Assembly (NCBI RefSeq): GCF_029633825.1
Contig: NZ_CP090643.1
Span: forward strand, 310,001 to 374,000
Direction of reading: 5' to 3'
Origin: Burkholderia contaminans
Lineage (GTDB): Bacteria > Pseudomonadota > Gammaproteobacteria > Burkholderiales > Burkholderiaceae
DNA length: 64,000 nt
The position numbers and the translations under genes were made by a program. The notes under the pieces are model-generated. The model worked only from the letters and a program-made list of their open reading frames with translations, was not told where the DNA came from and ran no database searches. Positions within the stretch are counted from its first letter, which is position 1. Every line of letters starts with the position of its first letter. Shown here one piece after another: positions 54,471 through 63,909 of this stretch.

Positions 54471-54923
54471 ATGAAGCTTTCCGAGAAGCAGAGAGAGGTC
54501 CTCCGGGACGCCAAGACTGGTGGGGGAAAGATTTTTCAGACAGCGGTGTCGACATCTACGAAGGGAAAGCACAGCCTGACCACCCTCGCTAGCCTGGTCA
54601 AGCGCGGGTTACTCGAGCGTGCTCCGGTCGGCGTGGTGTGGACCTTGACTGTCGCTGGCCGTGCTGCGATTGATGAAGACGCTATTGGCGCTACTTCGCC
54701 GAAACTGACAGCCGCTCAACTTCGTGTCATGCGATGGATGTCTCAGGGTTGGTCGGCTGAGCCAGGCGCGGGCTCAACAGTGATGATCAACGGCTCACGC
54801 ATCTGCAACGTCGACACGATGCAGGCGCTCTATCGCGAAGGCTTTGTAACTCGCGACCGTCACGGTAGCTGGCGCGCGACAGGCGCGGGGCAAGCGCTCA
54901 AGGATCGGCTTGGAAAAGTGTAG
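54471..54923 (+). CDS. Hypothetical winged-helix-like protein
   Basis: 150 residues with two repeats of a short helical DNA-binding-like pattern (SLTTLASLVKRGLLERAPVG; TMQALYREGFVTRDRHGSW), each followed by a beta turn. It lies 84 bp after the nuclease-domain gene and could regulate it or act beside it. Inference only. Confidence 0.55.
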   Translation: MKLSEKQREVLRDAKTGGGKIFQTAVSTSTKGKHSLTTLASLVKRGLLERAPVGVVWTLTVAGRAAIDEDAIGATSPKLTAAQLRVMRWMSQGWSAEPGAGSTVMINGSRICNVDTMQALYREGFVTRDRHGSWRATGAGQALKDRLGKV

Positions 54924-55161
54924 TTCATTAAGAGCATTTCAATTTTCTCGATCGCCATCGCCTTTGCTCCGTCAGGCGCGTTGCACGTTGTCGATGCACA
55001 ACTTCGGTCTGCGTAACCGGTACTTTGCACCGGCGATCACCGCTGGGCAGCGGGGCGACAATGATGTCGTCTTCGCCTAGCCGTTAGATCAGTCCCAATC
55101 GACTAGAATTTGATGCGCAGTGTGTACTGCTTGAATGACTGGAATTGTGAGGGAGGCCAAG

Positions 55162-55359
55162 ATGTCTCAGATCAAGAACTTTGCGGTCCGTGCGACGTGC
55201 CGCAAGGTTTCAGAGGAAGCCGTTGAGGTTGAGAACGCTTGGAATCGATATGGGCGAGTTGCCGCGTTGATTGCTTGTATTGCTGGGGCGGTGTACTTGG
55301 CGCATGGTGATCATGAGGGCTGGGGGTGGTTGATCTTTTTGGCGCTTGTACTCGCCTAA
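55162..55359 (+). CDS. Small membrane protein
   Basis: 65 residues with two short hydrophobic stretches (VAALIACIAGAVYLA; WGWLIFLALVLA). GGGAGG lies 7 nt before ATG 55162. No family recognised. Confidence 0.5.
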   Translation: MSQIKNFAVRATCRKVSEEAVEVENAWNRYGRVAALIACIAGAVYLAHGDHEGWGWLIFLALVLA

Positions 55360-55506
55360 GGTACATCGAACGATGTTGCCGACCATAATCCTCGGGCCCT
55401 ATTCGAATAGGGAGCGTTTTCTTTACGCCAGACCTGGGAGGCCATGTATGGGAACTCAGAAAGTGGATCCTAGTGGGCACCAACTTACGATTGGTAGGGG
55501 TTATCC

Positions 55507-55740
55507 GTGCTGAGCGACGGCGAATACACTGCCACGTGTCGTGAGTTGACGATTGTTGGTGCCACAGCTCGAGGATATGGCATGGTCTATCCGAGTGCGA
55601 CGATGACTGTCAAGGACGGATGGGCTACATTTTGGCGCGAGGGGACGGAGGTGTGGAACTGCAATGCGCGATTTGCTGAAGCACACTTCGACATTCGGCC
55701 GGCACAGGACGGGGCGCGAGATGCCGATGAGCTTTCCTAA
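55507..55740 (+). CDS. Hypothetical small protein
   Basis: 77 residues from GTG 55507. Beta-rich (ATCRELTIVGATARGYGMVY; WATFWREGTEVWNC). Its 3' end overlaps the next gene's start by 20 bp, which suggests a compact operon. No family recognised. Confidence 0.45.
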   Translation: MLSDGEYTATCRELTIVGATARGYGMVYPSATMTVKDGWATFWREGTEVWNCNARFAEAHFDIRPAQDGARDADELS

Positions 55741-56062
55741 TTCACGTGAGCCGTTGGATAGATCGGGAGAGGAACTCGAGAACTTCATTGCCCAGGTCTA
55801 TCGGGACCGCGACGCTGCGATTGCGGTGATCGACCGTGTTTCGACCCGGACCCGCTGCCGGATCTCGTGGGGCTATCACAAGCTGTTCCCTCTTTCGATG
55901 GCGACGCTCTTCTTTGTCGGTCCGGCCGAGTACAGGCGGCGGACCGACCGCTTTCAACGCTTCACCAGGCTCGCCTTGGAGTCACAAGCCCGATTGGGTA
56001 GGATCGCGCGCGCCCTGGACACCGAGCAAGTAGACCGTAGCATTGAAGGCAACGACAGATGA
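55721..56062 (+). CDS. Hypothetical protein
   Basis: 113 residues, with one hydrophobic stretch (LFPLSMATLFFVG) between two charged helices. Its stop overlaps the next start (ATGA), so the two are coupled. ATG 55727 is an alternative start. No family recognised. Confidence 0.55.
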   Translation: MPMSFPNSREPLDRSGEELENFIAQVYRDRDAAIAVIDRVSTRTRCRISWGYHKLFPLSMATLFFVGPAEYRRRTDRFQRFTRLALESQARLGRIARALDTEQVDRSIEGNDR

Positions 56063-56625
56063 CAGCACGAATGGACGTACGCGACCTGGTCAACGAGATT
56101 GCCAGACCGTTCTACCAGCAGGGGGCGAACTTTGTCCGTTGTGACTACGACGCGCGAACCGATCGAATGTCGGTGAGGCATGCAAGGGCTGAGACGGGTG
56201 ATTTCGGAGCAGGTTTCTCCGTACCAGGAGAAGTAGCCGTACAAGGCTGTCGATACATGTACAACAATTTCGCGTGCGAGCGGATGTCGCATCCAGTTTT
56301 CCGCGAGACCGAGCGCCAAGTTGCTCGCCTCGGAGTTGACACGGACGGGGTACGGGTTGATCTCGAGTTTGTCTCACTTCCACGAGGAAGTGGATTCACG
56401 ATACTACTCTTTGCGATTTCAGCTGCACCGATCCTGATGGCTGACCAAATCGCAATCGTCGAGCGGGAGGCGGCTCGTAGGTTGAGGGCAAGGGTGGTCG
56501 CTGACGGTATAGAGCAGGTCGTTCCGCTCGGCCAACTTGAGCGCGCAGTCCAGGAGATGTGCGGGGTCCCGGGGATCGGTAAGCGAGTCGCCTTTACTGT
56601 CGAATATTTCGAATCGGAAGAGTAA
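56059..56625 (+). CDS. Hypothetical protein
   Basis: 188 residues, mixed alpha/beta, with one hydrophobic stretch near residues 110-125 (GFTILLFAISAAPILM). It overlaps the upstream gene by 4 bp. No family recognised. Confidence 0.6.
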   Translation: MTARMDVRDLVNEIARPFYQQGANFVRCDYDARTDRMSVRHARAETGDFGAGFSVPGEVAVQGCRYMYNNFACERMSHPVFRETERQVARLGVDTDGVRVDLEFVSLPRGSGFTILLFAISAAPILMADQIAIVEREAARRLRARVVADGIEQVVPLGQLERAVQEMCGVPGIGKRVAFTVEYFESEE

Positions 56626-56670
56626 CGCGTCCGCGTCTATATCTTCCACACACATCGATCAGGAAGTTAT

Positions 56671-57198
56671 ATGGGTCGCAATCTGGGACGCGTCGAGTTT
56701 GGCGATGGGGAGCCAGATCGGTTCTTTATCCATTGCAATACGGCGGGATGGTCGTTCTCTCCTCTGTTTACAGATCCGGCTGATGCCTGGCGGGTCTACG
56801 ACGCAGACGAGGGTAGCGAGGCTTTGCACAGGGCCGTTCCAACGAGTAGCACGCTCATCCACGTGGTACGCAAGTCGCTTGCTCATGGCCGAAGCTTCGG
56901 GCCAGACGGCGCCGCTAACGGCGAGCCGCTGTTCGGACTGGCGACGATGGATCGTCTTCTCTATCCACTCAGCAGCGGATTCGAGGAACGTTCTCTGTGC
57001 CTCTTGATGGTAGGTGAAGTACTCCATGTCGCGAGTGACTCGGACATTGGATTTGGAGGCGTTTACGAGCACCCTCTCTGCGAGGAGAGCTGGACGTGGA
57101 ACGCAGCTGATCAGCGTCTGTCGTTCGACCAGATGTTCGGACAAGCACTCGATCTTTGCCCTCGCTGTGCCGCTGCACTGCTTCCAACCTGCAGCTGA
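56671..57198 (+). CDS. Hypothetical protein with C-terminal CxxC
   Basis: 175 residues. It starts MGRNLGRVEFGDGEPDRFFI and ends ALDLCPRCAAALLPTCS, with a CPRC pair typical of metal-binding tails. AGGAAG lies ~6 nt before ATG. Third rightward gene of the 55.7-57.2 kb cluster. No family recognised. Confidence 0.6.
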   Translation: MGRNLGRVEFGDGEPDRFFIHCNTAGWSFSPLFTDPADAWRVYDADEGSEALHRAVPTSSTLIHVVRKSLAHGRSFGPDGAANGEPLFGLATMDRLLYPLSSGFEERSLCLLMVGEVLHVASDSDIGFGGVYEHPLCEESWTWNAADQRLSFDQMFGQALDLCPRCAAALLPTCS

Positions 57199-57419
57199 GT
57201 GGTTGGTGGTGTGGGGTGCTCATCGAAGAGACGTACAAGCCCTCTTGAATGGCGCTGCGTGCTCTCGTGGGAAGTCCGCGCCTCCCCGAGGCTCGGCATG
57301 GTTCTCTGTTCAGGAGCGTTGGTCAAATGCTCTATCCTGAGCATTTTCCTCGCGACAGCGAGGGCGCTCATAACTGCCGCTGTTGGCCTGGCGCCACCCG
57401 CGCAAGATAAGGGGCAAAG

Positions 57420-57626
57420 ATGATGATGGCACTCCGTCAGTACCCGGCTGGAACGAAGATTCGTATCGGAACGCGGATTTTCCGCAGAGTTAGCACTGGC
57501 ACTTTCTGGCGTGAGGAACATGACGTACCCGGAAACTGCGTGAGCCGCCCGTCTTGCAGTTTGGAGAACCTCGAGCAATCTAGCGGTATGACGCACGAAG
57601 TACTCACTGCCGCCGAAGCGAATTGA
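57420..57626 (+). CDS. Hypothetical small protein
   Basis: 68 residues starting MMMALRQYPAGTKIRIGTRIF; three consecutive ATG codons follow AAGGGG. Beta-rich start, acidic end. No family recognised. Confidence 0.45.
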   Translation: MMMALRQYPAGTKIRIGTRIFRRVSTGTFWREEHDVPGNCVSRPSCSLENLEQSSGMTHEVLTAAEAN

Positions 57627-57914
57627 TGGTGATAGTTCCCCAGGCCGGCATGCTTGCAAGCGCTGCGCTATCAACGGTTGTTCGATGCGGTTTGCTGTTC
57701 CAACGCCGTTTCGAGGAAGCCACGACGGGGCCGTCCTTCAAGGGAAGCGCGACCTCATCTGACGAAAGCTATTAGAATTGCGCGGCGCGCTCTGTCAGAA
57801 GGGGCGCCAAACCGGGATGTTGCATCGTTCAGGGTGAATCAGCCGAGTGCCACGGCCCATCACAAGTACTGCGCGGCGGTGCCCGCCAAATGCAGTCCAA
57901 ACCTTAGCTTCATA

Positions 57915-59840
57915 ATGACCAGCGTAGAACAAAATCCTGTCGTTGTCGTCGCGTGCCCGCGCGGCTCGACGCCTCACGCCTTGCCGCAACAGTCCGGGTA
58001 CCGACCCGATATTGATGCGTTGCGTGCCCTGGCTGTTGTCAGCGTTGTCCTGTATCACGCGTTTCCGTCACTGCTTCCTGGTGGCTTTGTCGGCGTTGAC
58101 ATTTTCTTTGTAATTTCGGGGTATCTGATCACCTCGCATATTCTGCGCGAGCTGAGCGACTCGACGTTCTCGATTGGGACGTTCTATAGTCGACGAATCC
58201 GTCGAATTTTCCCAGCACTGTTGATCGTCCTTGTGGCCACGTACTTCATGGGCTGGCGCAATTTGCTTCCTGAGGAATTCAAGTCTTTGGGCAAGCACAT
58301 CGCAGGTGGCTCACTGTCCGTATCAAATCTCGTGCTTTGGCGTGAAGCAGGTTACTTTGATGCGGCTGCTGATCAAAAGCCATTGCTGCATCTCTGGTCT
58401 CTCGGCGTTGAGGAGCAGTTCTATCTGTTCTGGCCGGTCATTTTGTGGGTCGTTGCACGACTGAGGCGGTCGCCATCCTGGGTGATCACAACACTCGGTG
58501 CGGCTTCCTTCCTCTCGTGCGTCATTGTCGTGCGCACCGACCCGACGTTCGCGTTCTACCTTCCCGTGACGCGTGCGTGGGAGCTCATGGCCGGCAGTAT
58601 GCTCGCCTATCGGGAATTTAGTCGCCCGAGCGGGCAGGTACGCTACGCTGAACTTGGGGTCGTTGCAGGGGCCATCGCGCTTCTGCTCTCAATTGGTTTC
58701 CTGAATTCTCATGTCACGTTTCCGGGTTGGTGGGCACTGGGCCCTGTCGTGGGCGCGTACTTGGTCATCCGTGGCGGGCGTGACTCTGCTCTGATGCGCC
58801 GCGTCTGTACTCGGCCGGTCCTTGTCGTCGGGCTGATCAGCTACCCGTTGTACCTCTTCCACTGGCCGATTCTTTCGTTCCTGCGTCTGCTTTCGAGCGG
58901 CGTGCCGGCATGGACGCTTCGAGCAGCTGCAGTCGCCGTGGCCGTTCCACTCGCTTGGCTGACGTATCGCTTCATCGAGCTACCGATTAGGCGAGCGCGG
59001 CGGTCGAACCTCTATGCGATCTCCCTCCTGATCCTGGTCTTGGGTGCTGGGTTCGGCGGCTACAACGCATATGATCGGAACGGTATGGAGTTCCGTATGA
59101 ACCGATTGGTGTCGCAGTTTGCAGACGGCATCCATTTCGATCTTGAGAAAGAATGGCGTCGTGGTGCTTGCTATCTCGAGGGTGCCGGTGAGACGTTTGC
59201 ACCCCAGTGCGTGCCCGAAGGTCCCGAGCCGCTAATCTTTCTTTGGGGTGATTCGCGCGCGGCCGCGGTCTACCCTGGATTCAGGGATGAGCAAGTTAAG
59301 TATGGTGTTCGCGTAGCAGAGTTCAGTGCATCAGGTTGCCCGCCGCTGCTGGGTGGAGATAACCGGTGCGGGAGAATCAATGCGAACGCTCTTTCGGCCC
59401 TACGGAAAGCGGTGCCGCACACGTTGATCTTGACCGCCAACTGGTCACCGGACCGGCTCGCTGCCGTAAAAGATACTGTCGCGGCCGCACGAAGTGCCGG
59501 GGTAAAGCGCATCGTTTTGCTTGGCCAAGTCCCAACTTGGGAGAGCCCGCTTCCGAAGTTGTATTGGCTCTATTGGCGTGAATATCACGAGGAGCTGCCG
59601 GCGAGGACGCGGTTCGCGCTTGACCCGAAAGCGGCTGAATACGATCGACTTGGAGCGGCTACCGCTCAGCAGTTGGGTATCGAGTACGTCTCGGCATACA
59701 GCGCGATGTGCAACGCAGAAGGGTGTCTGACGCGCACTGGCGAGGGCCGTGGGATGATCGTGACCTTTGACGACTCGCACTTGACACCGTCGGGAGCGAG
59801 AGAAGTCCTGCGGGTAGCGGGGCGGAATCTCCTGCACTAG
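57915..59840 (+). CDS. OafA/YrhL-type acyltransferase with SGNH domain
   Basis: 641 residues. The N-terminal acyltransferase-3 domain (~30-375) has YRPDIDALRALAVVSVVLYH, GFVGVDIFFVISGYLIT and 10-11 membrane helices. A C-terminal periplasmic SGNH domain (~420-640) carries the nucleophile block FLWGDSRAAAV and the DDSHLTPSGA block with the catalytic D and H. Such proteins O-acetylate LPS O-antigen or other surface glycans. ATG 57915 begins the conserved region; ATG 57654 would add unconserved residues. Not obviously linked to neighbours. Confidence 0.88.
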   Translation: MTSVEQNPVVVVACPRGSTPHALPQQSGYRPDIDALRALAVVSVVLYHAFPSLLPGGFVGVDIFFVISGYLITSHILRELSDSTFSIGTFYSRRIRRIFPALLIVLVATYFMGWRNLLPEEFKSLGKHIAGGSLSVSNLVLWREAGYFDAAADQKPLLHLWSLGVEEQFYLFWPVILWVVARLRRSPSWVITTLGAASFLSCVIVVRTDPTFAFYLPVTRAWELMAGSMLAYREFSRPSGQVRYAELGVVAGAIALLLSIGFLNSHVTFPGWWALGPVVGAYLVIRGGRDSALMRRVCTRPVLVVGLISYPLYLFHWPILSFLRLLSSGVPAWTLRAAAVAVAVPLAWLTYRFIELPIRRARRSNLYAISLLILVLGAGFGGYNAYDRNGMEFRMNRLVSQFADGIHFDLEKEWRRGACYLEGAGETFAPQCVPEGPEPLIFLWGDSRAAAVYPGFRDEQVKYGVRVAEFSASGCPPLLGGDNRCGRINANALSALRKAVPHTLILTANWSPDRLAAVKDTVAAARSAGVKRIVLLGQVPTWESPLPKLYWLYWREYHEELPARTRFALDPKAAEYDRLGAATAQQLGIEYVSAYSAMCNAEGCLTRTGEGRGMIVTFDDSHLTPSGAREVLRVAGRNLLH

Positions 59841-60181
59841 TGTTTAGGTCCTCCCGGGCGTTGTTGAGGCGCCCGGAGCACTCCAACGCGCAGGTGGTTT
59901 TGTATGTTGACAGTCCGTGAAGCTGCAGTCGCGCGGGGTCTGTAGTTGAGGCGAGTTGCGGCTTGCGGGGAATCTGGCAAGCTGACTGAATCAGACCCGG
60001 CGTGGATCCCCTGCTCGTCGCGCAGTTGTTTCGCGTTTCCACGGGCTAGATGCGCAGCGCGGAAGGCACTTCACCAGGCCAACTTTGGTCTCAGCCGCCA
60101 AAACCAACGTCACCCTTTGGTGGTTGGTCTAACTGTGCGACGTCACTAGGCATATCCACCTTGCCTGACCGTAGAGGCTGT
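59841..60181. other. Intergenic stretch with a hairpin
   Basis: Just after the acyltransferase stop, CTCCCGGGCG and CGCCCGGAG can pair (about 59851-59878), without a T-run. It may be a weak terminator. No gene supported in the remainder. Confidence 0.4.
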
Positions 60182-61186
60182 TCACTGTATGGCATCGGCG
60201 GCTTGCCAGACAGTGGCGAGTTGATCATGACCGTGGGTCTTTGCCTGCGCCGCCAGGACAAGTGCTTTATGCAGCGCAGGTAGAATCGAGTTGTAGGCTG
60301 CCACGGCGCGCTCAAAGCCCTTGCATGGCCCCATGTCGGGTCTCACGTGGTCCGAACCAGTGGAGCCGGCACCAACGCACTGGGGACGCCGTTGTGCAAT
60401 CTCTGCGTTCAGGGTCGCTTCCGCAGCTTTCTCGTCATTAATCGCACGCTCGATGGTGTCGTCCGTGATGGATATCTGGGCCTTGTCTACACCCATCTGG
60501 CCGACAATCACGTTCGCTTGCCCCTGCGCGACCGAATTGCCGGTCGACGCCAGTCGGCGGGCGCGATCGAGTTTTGCCTCTTCGGTAGCGATCGCTTGGT
60601 CGTAGTAAGCCTGCACTCTCGGCAATCGTTCGATGCGCTCCTGAGCCTTCGAAACAAACCGTTCAAGATTGGTCGATAGAGAGGTCACTCCGCGGTTGAG
60701 GTGCTCGACCGCTTGGCCCCGCTGTCTGGCGGCAATAACTGGTTCGCCAGCTCGACTTAGTTGCGCGACAGCCGAATCGAAATCGGCGGGCTTGCTTTTC
60801 GCGAAATGCTGGACTGCGGTCCGGTTACCGTCAGATAAGGTGAGTTCAATGCCACCGGAGGTTACGGTGCCGCTGAAGTTCTGGCCGATCGGAAGTGGCG
60901 TAGCCAAGAGTGTGAGGGTGATGCTGTCGCCATCGACTGAACCGGAAACGTTCGTGCTCCCGGATGAGAGGGTGCCGTCGTTCCCAAGGACGGTATGGCG
61001 CAACGTGCCGCTGAAGTGGTGATCTGGGGTTTCGGTGATCTGGAGGAGATCGGCTTCGGTCTTAGACGACAGGACGTATGCCCCTGAGATGGACCGGTCA
61101 CCGCAGCCGGTGAGGAGGAGCGCGCATCCAGCAACGGCACCGCATTGCACCAGCGTACCGCGAAATCCCCGTCCCATTGCTTTCAT
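60182..61186 (-). CDS. Lipoprotein of unknown function
   Basis: 334 residues. A basic N-terminus and hydrophobic stretch end in the lipobox LLTGC. A beta-rich domain follows (~25-125: HHFSGTLRHTVLGNDGTLSSG), then a long helical region (~130-330) suggesting a coiled coil. AGGTG lies upstream of ATG 61186. It is the only leftward gene in this part of the window. No family recognised. Confidence 0.7.
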   Translation of the reverse strand: MKAMGRGFRGTLVQCGAVAGCALLLTGCGDRSISGAYVLSSKTEADLLQITETPDHHFSGTLRHTVLGNDGTLSSGSTNVSGSVDGDSITLTLLATPLPIGQNFSGTVTSGGIELTLSDGNRTAVQHFAKSKPADFDSAVAQLSRAGEPVIAARQRGQAVEHLNRGVTSLSTNLERFVSKAQERIERLPRVQAYYDQAIATEEAKLDRARRLASTGNSVAQGQANVIVGQMGVDKAQISITDDTIERAINDEKAAEATLNAEIAQRRPQCVGAGSTGSDHVRPDMGPCKGFERAVAAYNSILPALHKALVLAAQAKTHGHDQLATVWQAADAIQ

Positions 61187-61602
61187 TATTTACACCTGGT
61201 CGTCTTGTCTTTGGCGAACAGTATAGCGGTCGCAGTCGCGGATCGGTGTTTGCGGCTTGATGCGTAATTTGACTGACGCCCCGCTAATTCGATCACAAAC
61301 AAATCCAATCGGTCATCGCGATTGTGTCGGAGCTTGCATGTGCGGTGGTGGCCATGGGCCAGGCGGAGACGCGAACCGATTGCGGAGCGTCGTATCGACT
61401 TGATCAGGGTGTACCTGCCGCGATGGCGAAGTTGGCATTTTGGTACGAAAATTCGAGTTCAAGATGACACTATGCATCGGATGGGGTCGGAGAGCGTGCG
61501 GCAGATATCCATGTAGTTTCAACAATCCCTCGTCTCGAATTGAGATCGAGAGGATCCGCCCTTTTCGACGGAAGTCACTTTCGCAACCAGCAAGGAACCG
61601 CG
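61187..61602. other. Divergent intergenic region
   Basis: About 415 bp between the leftward lipoprotein gene and the rightward zinc-ribbon gene, so it holds both promoters. No gene supported; nothing else recognised. Confidence 0.4.
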
Positions 61603-62790
61603 TTGTCCGTCGACCAGTTGAAGCGATTGCGCAAGGCGTTGGTGCCTTACGGACTGAAGCTACTCAGCGAGGAGTGGGAAGGATGGCACGCGCAGTATCG
61701 GATCCGGTGCCGGCGTGGACATGAGGTCAGTCGTTCTGGCGCGCATCTGCTGTATCACCTTGTCACCTGCCCGTCGTGTCGAGAAGACGAGGCGTTGCGA
61801 AAGCTCCGGGATTTCGCTCGTCAGGCGGGGGGGAAATGCATAACGAACCGATACGCAGGTAGGAAAGCGCGGTACCGATTCGTATGCCGCCACGGGCACG
61901 AGTTCGAGAAGTCGCCTGAAAGCCTAGAGAGGGGTTCCTGGTGCATCGTCTGCTCCCGCGCGGAGCGTGCACTGCGCATGGCCGATCCAGGCGGAATGAA
62001 GCGGCTTCACGCCGCGGCTCGCTCGCATCGTGGTGAGTGCTTGACGAAGTCGTACACCAAGCTCGGCGACCGCTACCGCTTTCGATGTGCGGCGGGGCAT
62101 GTATGGTCAGCCGTAGGACAGGAGGTCGTCCGGGGCGCTTGGTGTCGGATCTGTTCGAATCAGAAGAAGGTGGAAGGGTATCGGCTCCATGATGGGTTGG
62201 CCCGTCTCCAGCGGTGCGCTAAGAAGCGAGGAGGCGTCTGCCTCTCTGAGGTCTACGAAGGCAGTAAGGCCCATTACCGTTTTCGATGTGAGGCGGGCCA
62301 CGAGTTCGATATGTTGGGCGCCCGGACATTCCGTGGATCGTGGTGTGTCGAGTGCCAGCACGAATCGAAACGGTATGGCATGAGTCTCATGCATGAGGTG
62401 GCCAAGGCGCACGGCGGTCGGTGCCTTTCGGGTATCTATCGCAACGCGGCTACGCGACTCGAATGGGAGTGCGCGCGCGGTCATCGTTGGTGGGCGTATC
62501 CCGGAGCGATCGTCCGCGGTCATTGGTGCTCTGCGTGCGCGCACGACGCCGGGAAGCTCGGCATTGACCTTATGCGAGCGATCGCGAAGGAGCGAGGCGG
62601 GGAGTGCGTCTCGAAGACTTACGTCAACAGTTCAACCCGGTTGGAATGGGAATGCGCGCGCGGCCACCGCTGGTTCGCCACGCCGAACACGATCCGTCGT
62701 GGGCATTGGTGCGCGCGCTGCTACTTCATCAGCATTACGGCGACCGAGGAGACCAGGAGAAAGCGGCGACATGAAGCCGCCAGAACGTGA
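61603..62790 (+). CDS. Six-repeat zinc-ribbon protein
   Basis: 395 residues from TTG 61603, which has AAGGA 6 nt upstream (TTG 61540 is an in-frame alternative). Six repeats of CxxGH...(W)CxxC begin near residues 36, 95, 162, 229, 290 and 351, spaced 59-67 residues. Between them recur GGxCLSxxY-type linkers. Each repeat resembles a treble-clef or zinc-ribbon finger. Repeats 5 and 6 share LEWECARGHRW and are probably the most recent duplication. A nucleic-acid-binding role is likely but unproven. Confidence 0.75.
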   Translation: MSVDQLKRLRKALVPYGLKLLSEEWEGWHAQYRIRCRRGHEVSRSGAHLLYHLVTCPSCREDEALRKLRDFARQAGGKCITNRYAGRKARYRFVCRHGHEFEKSPESLERGSWCIVCSRAERALRMADPGGMKRLHAAARSHRGECLTKSYTKLGDRYRFRCAAGHVWSAVGQEVVRGAWCRICSNQKKVEGYRLHDGLARLQRCAKKRGGVCLSEVYEGSKAHYRFRCEAGHEFDMLGARTFRGSWCVECQHESKRYGMSLMHEVAKAHGGRCLSGIYRNAATRLEWECARGHRWWAYPGAIVRGHWCSACAHDAGKLGIDLMRAIAKERGGECVSKTYVNSSTRLEWECARGHRWFATPNTIRRGHWCARCYFISITATEETRRKRRHEAART

Positions 62791-62937
62791 AACTTGACCC
62801 GCGGGCTCGGTCGCCCTGCGCATACTTTCGGGCGTCACATGGCTTCCGGCAAGTGTTCGCCAATGCGCTAAAATCCCGCTCGGACACGCAGTGACAGGGT
62901 GCTGCCGCGTGTCGAACGACAAAAATCGAGAGGGCTC

Positions 62938-63315
62938 ATGTCAAAGGCTATTGCAGGCATTGCGATCGGGGTCGTTTTTCTCGTGATCGCGGCTATCATC
63001 GGTTGGTCTACCCGAGGTTTTTTGCAGACTGCGATCTCCGTTCCTGGCGAGGTGGTCAGCCTTAATGCCGGCGGGAGCCATCCACAGATCGAGTTCGTGA
63101 CCAAAACGGGCGAGCGCGTGTCCTATCCGCAAGGCGGGATGATCTACGGCACCAAGGTCGGCGACAAGGTCACCGTCCTTTACCAGCCCGAGGCGCCGGC
63201 CCGCACCGCGACGATCGACCGGTTCGGCGCCGTATGGAACTGGACATTGATGGCGACGATATTCGGTCTTGGATTCATCCTCTTCGCGGCGATGAATCTG
63301 GCACCAAAAAAATAA
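62938..63315 (+). CDS. DUF3592-like membrane protein
   Basis: 125 residues with a membrane helix at each end (AIAGIAIGVVFLVIAAIIG; WTLMATIFGLGFILFAAM). Between them is the DUF3592 pattern PGEVVSLN...GDKVTVLYQPEAPARTATID. GAGAGG lies before ATG 62938. Function unknown. Confidence 0.8.
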   Translation: MSKAIAGIAIGVVFLVIAAIIGWSTRGFLQTAISVPGEVVSLNAGGSHPQIEFVTKTGERVSYPQGGMIYGTKVGDKVTVLYQPEAPARTATIDRFGAVWNWTLMATIFGLGFILFAAMNLAPKK

Positions 63316-63336
63316 CAGCATCTGAGAGGATCGGCC

Positions 63337-63909
63337 GTGTCAATTCTGAGACCAAGCAACTGGAGCTACAAGACGGGTGCGACAGGCGGCGTCAGCATCG
63401 AGTTCGTCGTTGCGTCGGGCGGCACGATCGTTCTGGCCGACCCCGCTGGAACAGAAACCGATTTCTACTACGGCGGCGTAGGCGTCGGTATCGGTTTCGG
63501 CCTGCGTGTTCCGAAGATCAAGCTTCCGCGATTTTCCTTGCCGGAGCTCAAGATTCCCAAGATCGCCGGCCGCGAGGTCGGAGGCGCAGGGTCTGCAAAG
63601 TCATTCGACAGCGCGGGGCTCATCTATATGGCACCCGCGTTCAGTGGCACCGAGCTGACCAAGAGCGACTTTCAAGGCGCCACGGTCTACCTCGACGGTG
63701 GTGTGGGCATCGGTTATGGCAAGGCTGGTTCGGCAATGATCCTCGGGATCAATTCCGCGCAGCTTGCCCTCGGGCTGTCGAACCCAGCGATGACATGGCT
63801 CGCCGAGATAGCGATCGCGCATGCGCCTGCGATCTTGCTGATGGGCGGAACGACGGTTGGCTTGCAAGCGGGCGCTGGCGCCGGGATCCTGGTCGGTTAT
63901 CTGCATTGA
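63337..63909 (+). CDS. Glycine-rich hypothetical protein
   Basis: 190 residues from GTG 63337, with GAGAGG upstream, 21 bp after the DUF3592 gene and so probably co-transcribed. Repeated Gly-rich beta stretches (YYGGVGVGIGFGLRV; VYLDGGVGIGYGKAG) alternate with PKI/LPEL-type segments (KIKLPRFSLPELKIPKI). It could be a beta-rich surface or cytoplasmic structural protein. No family recognised. Confidence 0.6.
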   Translation: MSILRPSNWSYKTGATGGVSIEFVVASGGTIVLADPAGTETDFYYGGVGVGIGFGLRVPKIKLPRFSLPELKIPKIAGREVGGAGSAKSFDSAGLIYMAPAFSGTELTKSDFQGATVYLDGGVGIGYGKAGSAMILGINSAQLALGLSNPAMTWLAEIAIAHAPAILLMGGTTVGLQAGAGAGILVGYLH

